A stretch of DNA of 5,925 nt from an uncultured Prevotellaceae bacterium (GTDB lineage: Bacteria > Bacteroidota > Bacteroidia > Bacteroidales > Bacteroidaceae), in NCBI GenBank assembly GCA_946624335.1, contig CAMOSA010000147.1, positions 1 to 5,925 of the forward strand, written 5' to 3'. The position numbers and the translations under genes are program-made. How positions within the stretch are numbered: position 1 is the first letter of the stretch; each line of letters opens with the position of its first letter. Positions 3,194 to 5,925 of the stretch are shown here, piece after piece. The notes under the pieces were generated by a model that made no database searches, was not told the origin of the DNA, and saw only the letters and a list, made by a program, of their open reading frames with translations.

Positions 3194-5925
3194 ATGATGA
3201 AGCAGGTAAACATCAGGATTCCTCGAATCCTTGCCCTCCTTTGTGGGCTTTTCATCTCACTTGGCACCTTTGCACAGATACAAGTCAAAGGTAATGTCAA
3301 GGATGATACCGGCGAACCCGTCATGGGCGCTACCGTCCGCGTGATTGGACAAGAAGGCGGCACAGTGTCGGACTTCGACGGTAACTTCTCTATTGCGGCG
3401 CCTCAAGGCAGCCAGCTTACCATCACGTTCATGGGCTTCAAACCGGTAACCGTAACCGCCCGCCCGACGCTGAACATCACCATGGAGGAGGATTCCAAAG
3501 TCCTCGACGATGTGATCGTCATCGGTTACGGTACGGTCAAGAAGAATGACCTCACGGGTTCCGTCACAGCGATTAAGCCTGACGAGAAGAACCACGGTCT
3601 CATCGTTAATGCTCAGGACATGATCCAGGGCAAGATAGCCGGTGTCAACGTCACCAATGGTGGCGGCCTGCCTGGTGGCGGAGCCAGCATTCGCATCCGT
3701 GGCGGCTCATCGCTGCACGCCAGTAATGATCCTCTCATCGTCATTGATGGTCTGGCCATGGACAACCAAGGTGTGAAAGGTCTGGCCAATCCACTCTCGA
3801 TGGTCAATCCTCAGGATATCGAGAGCTTCACCGTACTGAAGGACGCGTCGGCAACGGCCATCTATGGTAGCCGCGGTTCGAACGGTGTCATCATCATCAC
3901 AACGAAGAAGGGTCAGAAGGGTCAGAAGGCTCACGTGAGCTATAACGGAAGCGTGTCGTACTCCATGAAGACCAAGACGCTCGATGTGCTGGGTGCTGAC
4001 GAGTATCGCAACTTTATCAACTCATACTACGGCCCCGAGTCAAAAGCCGCAGCCCTCATGGGTTCCGCCTCCACCGACTGGCAGGATAAAATCTACACCG
4101 GTGCCTTCGGTACTGACCACAACGTGACCGTCTCGGGCGGAGCCAAGCACATGCCTTATCGTGTCACTGTAGGCTATACCGACCAGAACGGTATCGTGAA
4201 GACCTCCAACTTCCAGCGTACCACGGCCAGCGTAGCCCTGAACCCCTCGTTCCTCGACGACCACCTTACCTTTAATATTAATGGTAAGTTCATGTATGCC
4301 TACAACCGCTATGCTAATACCGACGCTATTAACGACGCCGTACGCATGGATCCCACGCAGCCTGTCTACTCCGGTGATCCGACAGATAACTATGCCGGCT
4401 ACTTCGCATGGCAGGCTGATGGCTCCGCCTACAAGGATCCCGCTTACCCCACTATCATGAACACCTACGCCGGCTCCAACCCCGTAGCCCGGATTCATGA
4501 GAAATACGACCGTGCTCACTCGTTCGATTATATGGGTAACGTCGAGGTCGACTACAAAATCCACGGCTTCGAGGATCTGCGCCTCCATATGAACTTCTCC
4601 GGCGACTGGGGCAATGGTAAACAGAAGACCACCTATCAGCCTTGGGGACCGTCGAACTTCTACTATGGCAACGATGGCTACACGAAGGAGAATAAGTACA
4701 ATCTCATCTACTCGGCCTACGCCCAGTACTACAAGGACTTCAACGAGAAGCACCATTTCGACATCATGGGTGGTTACGAATGGAGCCACAAGAAGTATTG
4801 GGGCACGTCGGAGTATGCCGGTTACTATCCACTGACGAGTGAACTCACTGATGAAGCGACGGGCGCTGCTTTGGCCGGTACTCCTTATAAGCCCTCATTC
4901 GGAGAATGGGAACAGGAGAACTATCTCGTCAGCTTCTACGGCCGTGCCAATTACATTCTCTTGGATCGGTATATGTTCACCGGTACCGTCCGTTATGACG
5001 GTTCGAGCCGCTTCAAGAACCACTGGGCCCTCTTCCCCTCAGCAGCTTTCGCCTGGCGTATCAGCGATGAACCCTTCTTGCGCGACGCCAAGAATGTCGA
5101 TGACCTCAAGCTGCGCCTCGGTTGGGGTAAGACAGGTCAGCAGGACGGCATCGGCAATTACAACTACTTCGCATCCTATAACGTTAACATCAACAACACT
5201 GACGGTCGCTATCCCATCTCGGGTGTCAACCCGACGGGTCTGCTCTATCGTCCCGATGCCTACAACGAAGACCTGAAATGGGAGACCACAACGACCTACA
5301 ATGCCGGTATCGACTTCTCGTTCTTCAAGAACCGCCTCTCCGGTAGCATCGACGGTTACTATCGTAAGACCACCGACCTAATCAACACCGCTTACGTCTC
5401 TGCCGGTTCCAACTTCCGCAACCAGGTGCTCTCCAACATCGGTTCGCTGGAGAACAAGGGCGTCGAGGTGATGCTCACCGTGCGCCCCGTTGTCACTAAG
5501 GACTGGCTCTGGGAGATCACCGGCAACTTCACCTACAACCACAACGAGATCACCGAGCTCACCGGTGAGAGCTCCGTGGTCATGACGGGCGGCATCTCTT
5601 CCGGTACGGGTAATATGGTTCAAGCTCAGGCTGTAGGCCATCCTGCCAACTCGTTCTATGTCTACCAGCAGGTCTATGACCAGAACGGCCTTCCTCTCGA
5701 GGGCGTCTTCGTCGACCGCGATGGCGACGGCAAGATCTCAGAGTCCGACCGCTATTTCTACAAGAGCCCGCACGCTCCCTACCTCGCAGGTCTGAGCACT
5801 CGTCTGCAGTATAAAAATTGGGATCTCGGCCTCGGCTTCCGTGCCAGCTTCAACAACTACATCTACTGGGACAAGCAGGCCGGCTATGCCAACACGGCTA
5901 AGCGCTACGACAGCTCGTTCAACTA
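3194..5925 (+). CDS. SusC-like TonB-dependent outer-membrane oligosaccharide transporter, C-terminus beyond window
   Basis: About 910 codons are present with no stop; the family is usually near 1000 residues, so roughly the last 100 are missing. Residues 1-28 form a signal peptide without a lipobox, probably cut after TFA. A carboxypeptidase-regulatory-like domain (about 30-97, VKGNVKDDTGEPVMGATV) is followed by the TonB-box-like DDVIVIGYG (105-113). The plug domain follows (to about 240; PLIVIDG 180-186, SFTVLKDASATAIYGSRGSNG 211-231), then the 22-strand-type barrel. A calcium-loop-like DRDGDGKISESD lies at 841-852. Such proteins import oligosaccharides with a SusD lipoprotein lid, expected just downstream. 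Start: ATG at 3194, with an in-frame TAA at 3176-3178; a second ATG follows directly. Codons end largely in C, suggesting high expression. LacI, MFS and malQ neighbours point to starch or maltodextrin; the substrate is inferred, so no symbol is given. Confidence 0.95.
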   Translation, partial: MMKQVNIRIPRILALLCGLFISLGTFAQIQVKGNVKDDTGEPVMGATVRVIGQEGGTVSDFDGNFSIAAPQGSQLTITFMGFKPVTVTARPTLNITMEEDSKVLDDVIVIGYGTVKKNDLTGSVTAIKPDEKNHGLIVNAQDMIQGKIAGVNVTNGGGLPGGGASIRIRGGSSLHASNDPLIVIDGLAMDNQGVKGLANPLSMVNPQDIESFTVLKDASATAIYGSRGSNGVIIITTKKGQKGQKAHVSYNGSVSYSMKTKTLDVLGADEYRNFINSYYGPESKAAALMGSASTDWQDKIYTGAFGTDHNVTVSGGAKHMPYRVTVGYTDQNGIVKTSNFQRTTASVALNPSFLDDHLTFNINGKFMYAYNRYANTDAINDAVRMDPTQPVYSGDPTDNYAGYFAWQADGSAYKDPAYPTIMNTYAGSNPVARIHEKYDRAHSFDYMGNVEVDYKIHGFEDLRLHMNFSGDWGNGKQKTTYQPWGPSNFYYGNDGYTKENKYNLIYSAYAQYYKDFNEKHHFDIMGGYEWSHKKYWGTSEYAGYYPLTSELTDEATGAALAGTPYKPSFGEWEQENYLVSFYGRANYILLDRYMFTGTVRYDGSSRFKNHWALFPSAAFAWRISDEPFLRDAKNVDDLKLRLGWGKTGQQDGIGNYNYFASYNVNINNTDGRYPISGVNPTGLLYRPDAYNEDLKWETTTTYNAGIDFSFFKNRLSGSIDGYYRKTTDLINTAYVSAGSNFRNQVLSNIGSLENKGVEVMLTVRPVVTKDWLWEITGNFTYNHNEITELTGESSVVMTGGISSGTGNMVQAQAVGHPANSFYVYQQVYDQNGLPLEGVFVDRDGDGKISESDRYFYKSPHAPYLAGLSTRLQYKNWDLGLGFRASFNNYIYWDKQAGYANTAKRYDSSFN

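Noticed and set aside
3911..3928. Two copies of ggtcagaag in the susC-like gene
   Set aside because: They encode GQKGQK in the plug-to-barrel linker after the usual IITTKKG. A small in-frame duplication of this kind is ordinary.
4040..4789. 249-codon open frame on the minus strand inside the susC-like gene
   Set aside because: It is antisense to a well-recognised coding sequence, and its translation is low-complexity and rich in V, I and G. It is open because the sense strand favours C-ending codons and rarely uses TTA, CTA or TCA.
4614..5276. Two plus-strand frames within the susC-like gene
   Set aside because: They are shifted frames of the transporter, with Ser/Thr/Arg-rich low-complexity translations.

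Overview
The window looks like a piece of a Bacteroidota chromosome, most likely Prevotellaceae or a close relative; the genus is inference. The evidence is a SusC-type TonB-dependent transporter, promoters of the Bacteroidota TAnnTTTG type, AT-rich leaders without clear Shine-Dalgarno sequences, and an intergenic heptad-type repeat (TTTCAAC/TCTCAAC) that I associate with these genomes. It contains one end of an alpha-glucan (starch/maltodextrin) utilisation locus with two divergent arms.

The minus-strand arm reads right to left. It holds a LacI-family regulator (2933-1893), an SLC45/GPH-like MFS sugar transporter (1852-512) and the start of a DPE2-type 4-alpha-glucanotransferase, malQ (364-1, cut by the window edge). 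The first two genes are 40 bp apart. The last two are separated by 147 bp, mostly filled by a 58-bp tandem repeat whose second copy also encodes the transporter's C-terminal tail and stop codon. No promoter is visible inside this arm, so it probably forms one transcript started at the regulator.

The plus-strand arm starts at 3194 with a susC-like gene that is open to the window end; about 910 codons are present. A susD-like gene and other surface glycan-binding or hydrolase genes would be expected just beyond the window. That is family knowledge and is not seen here.

The 260-bp divergent region (2934-3193) holds a -7 box for each arm. Midway between them, within about 1 bp, lies a 14-bp near-perfect palindrome with a CG centre (TGCAAACGATTGCA), which looks like a LacI-family operator. 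A weaker copy overlaps the predicted -33 element of the regulator's own promoter. The susC promoter has a good -7 box but no visible -33 box, so I infer that the regulator may activate susC while damping its own transcription.

Together the genes suggest a pathway: SusC(D) brings maltooligosaccharides across the outer membrane, the MFS protein carries maltose-sized sugars across the inner membrane, MalQ disproportionates them in the cytoplasm, and the LacI-type protein senses a sugar and sets expression. The locus type is known. The less ordinary parts are the nested repeat that ends the transporter gene, the apparent presence of only one starch-binding module on MalQ, and the symmetric operator layout.
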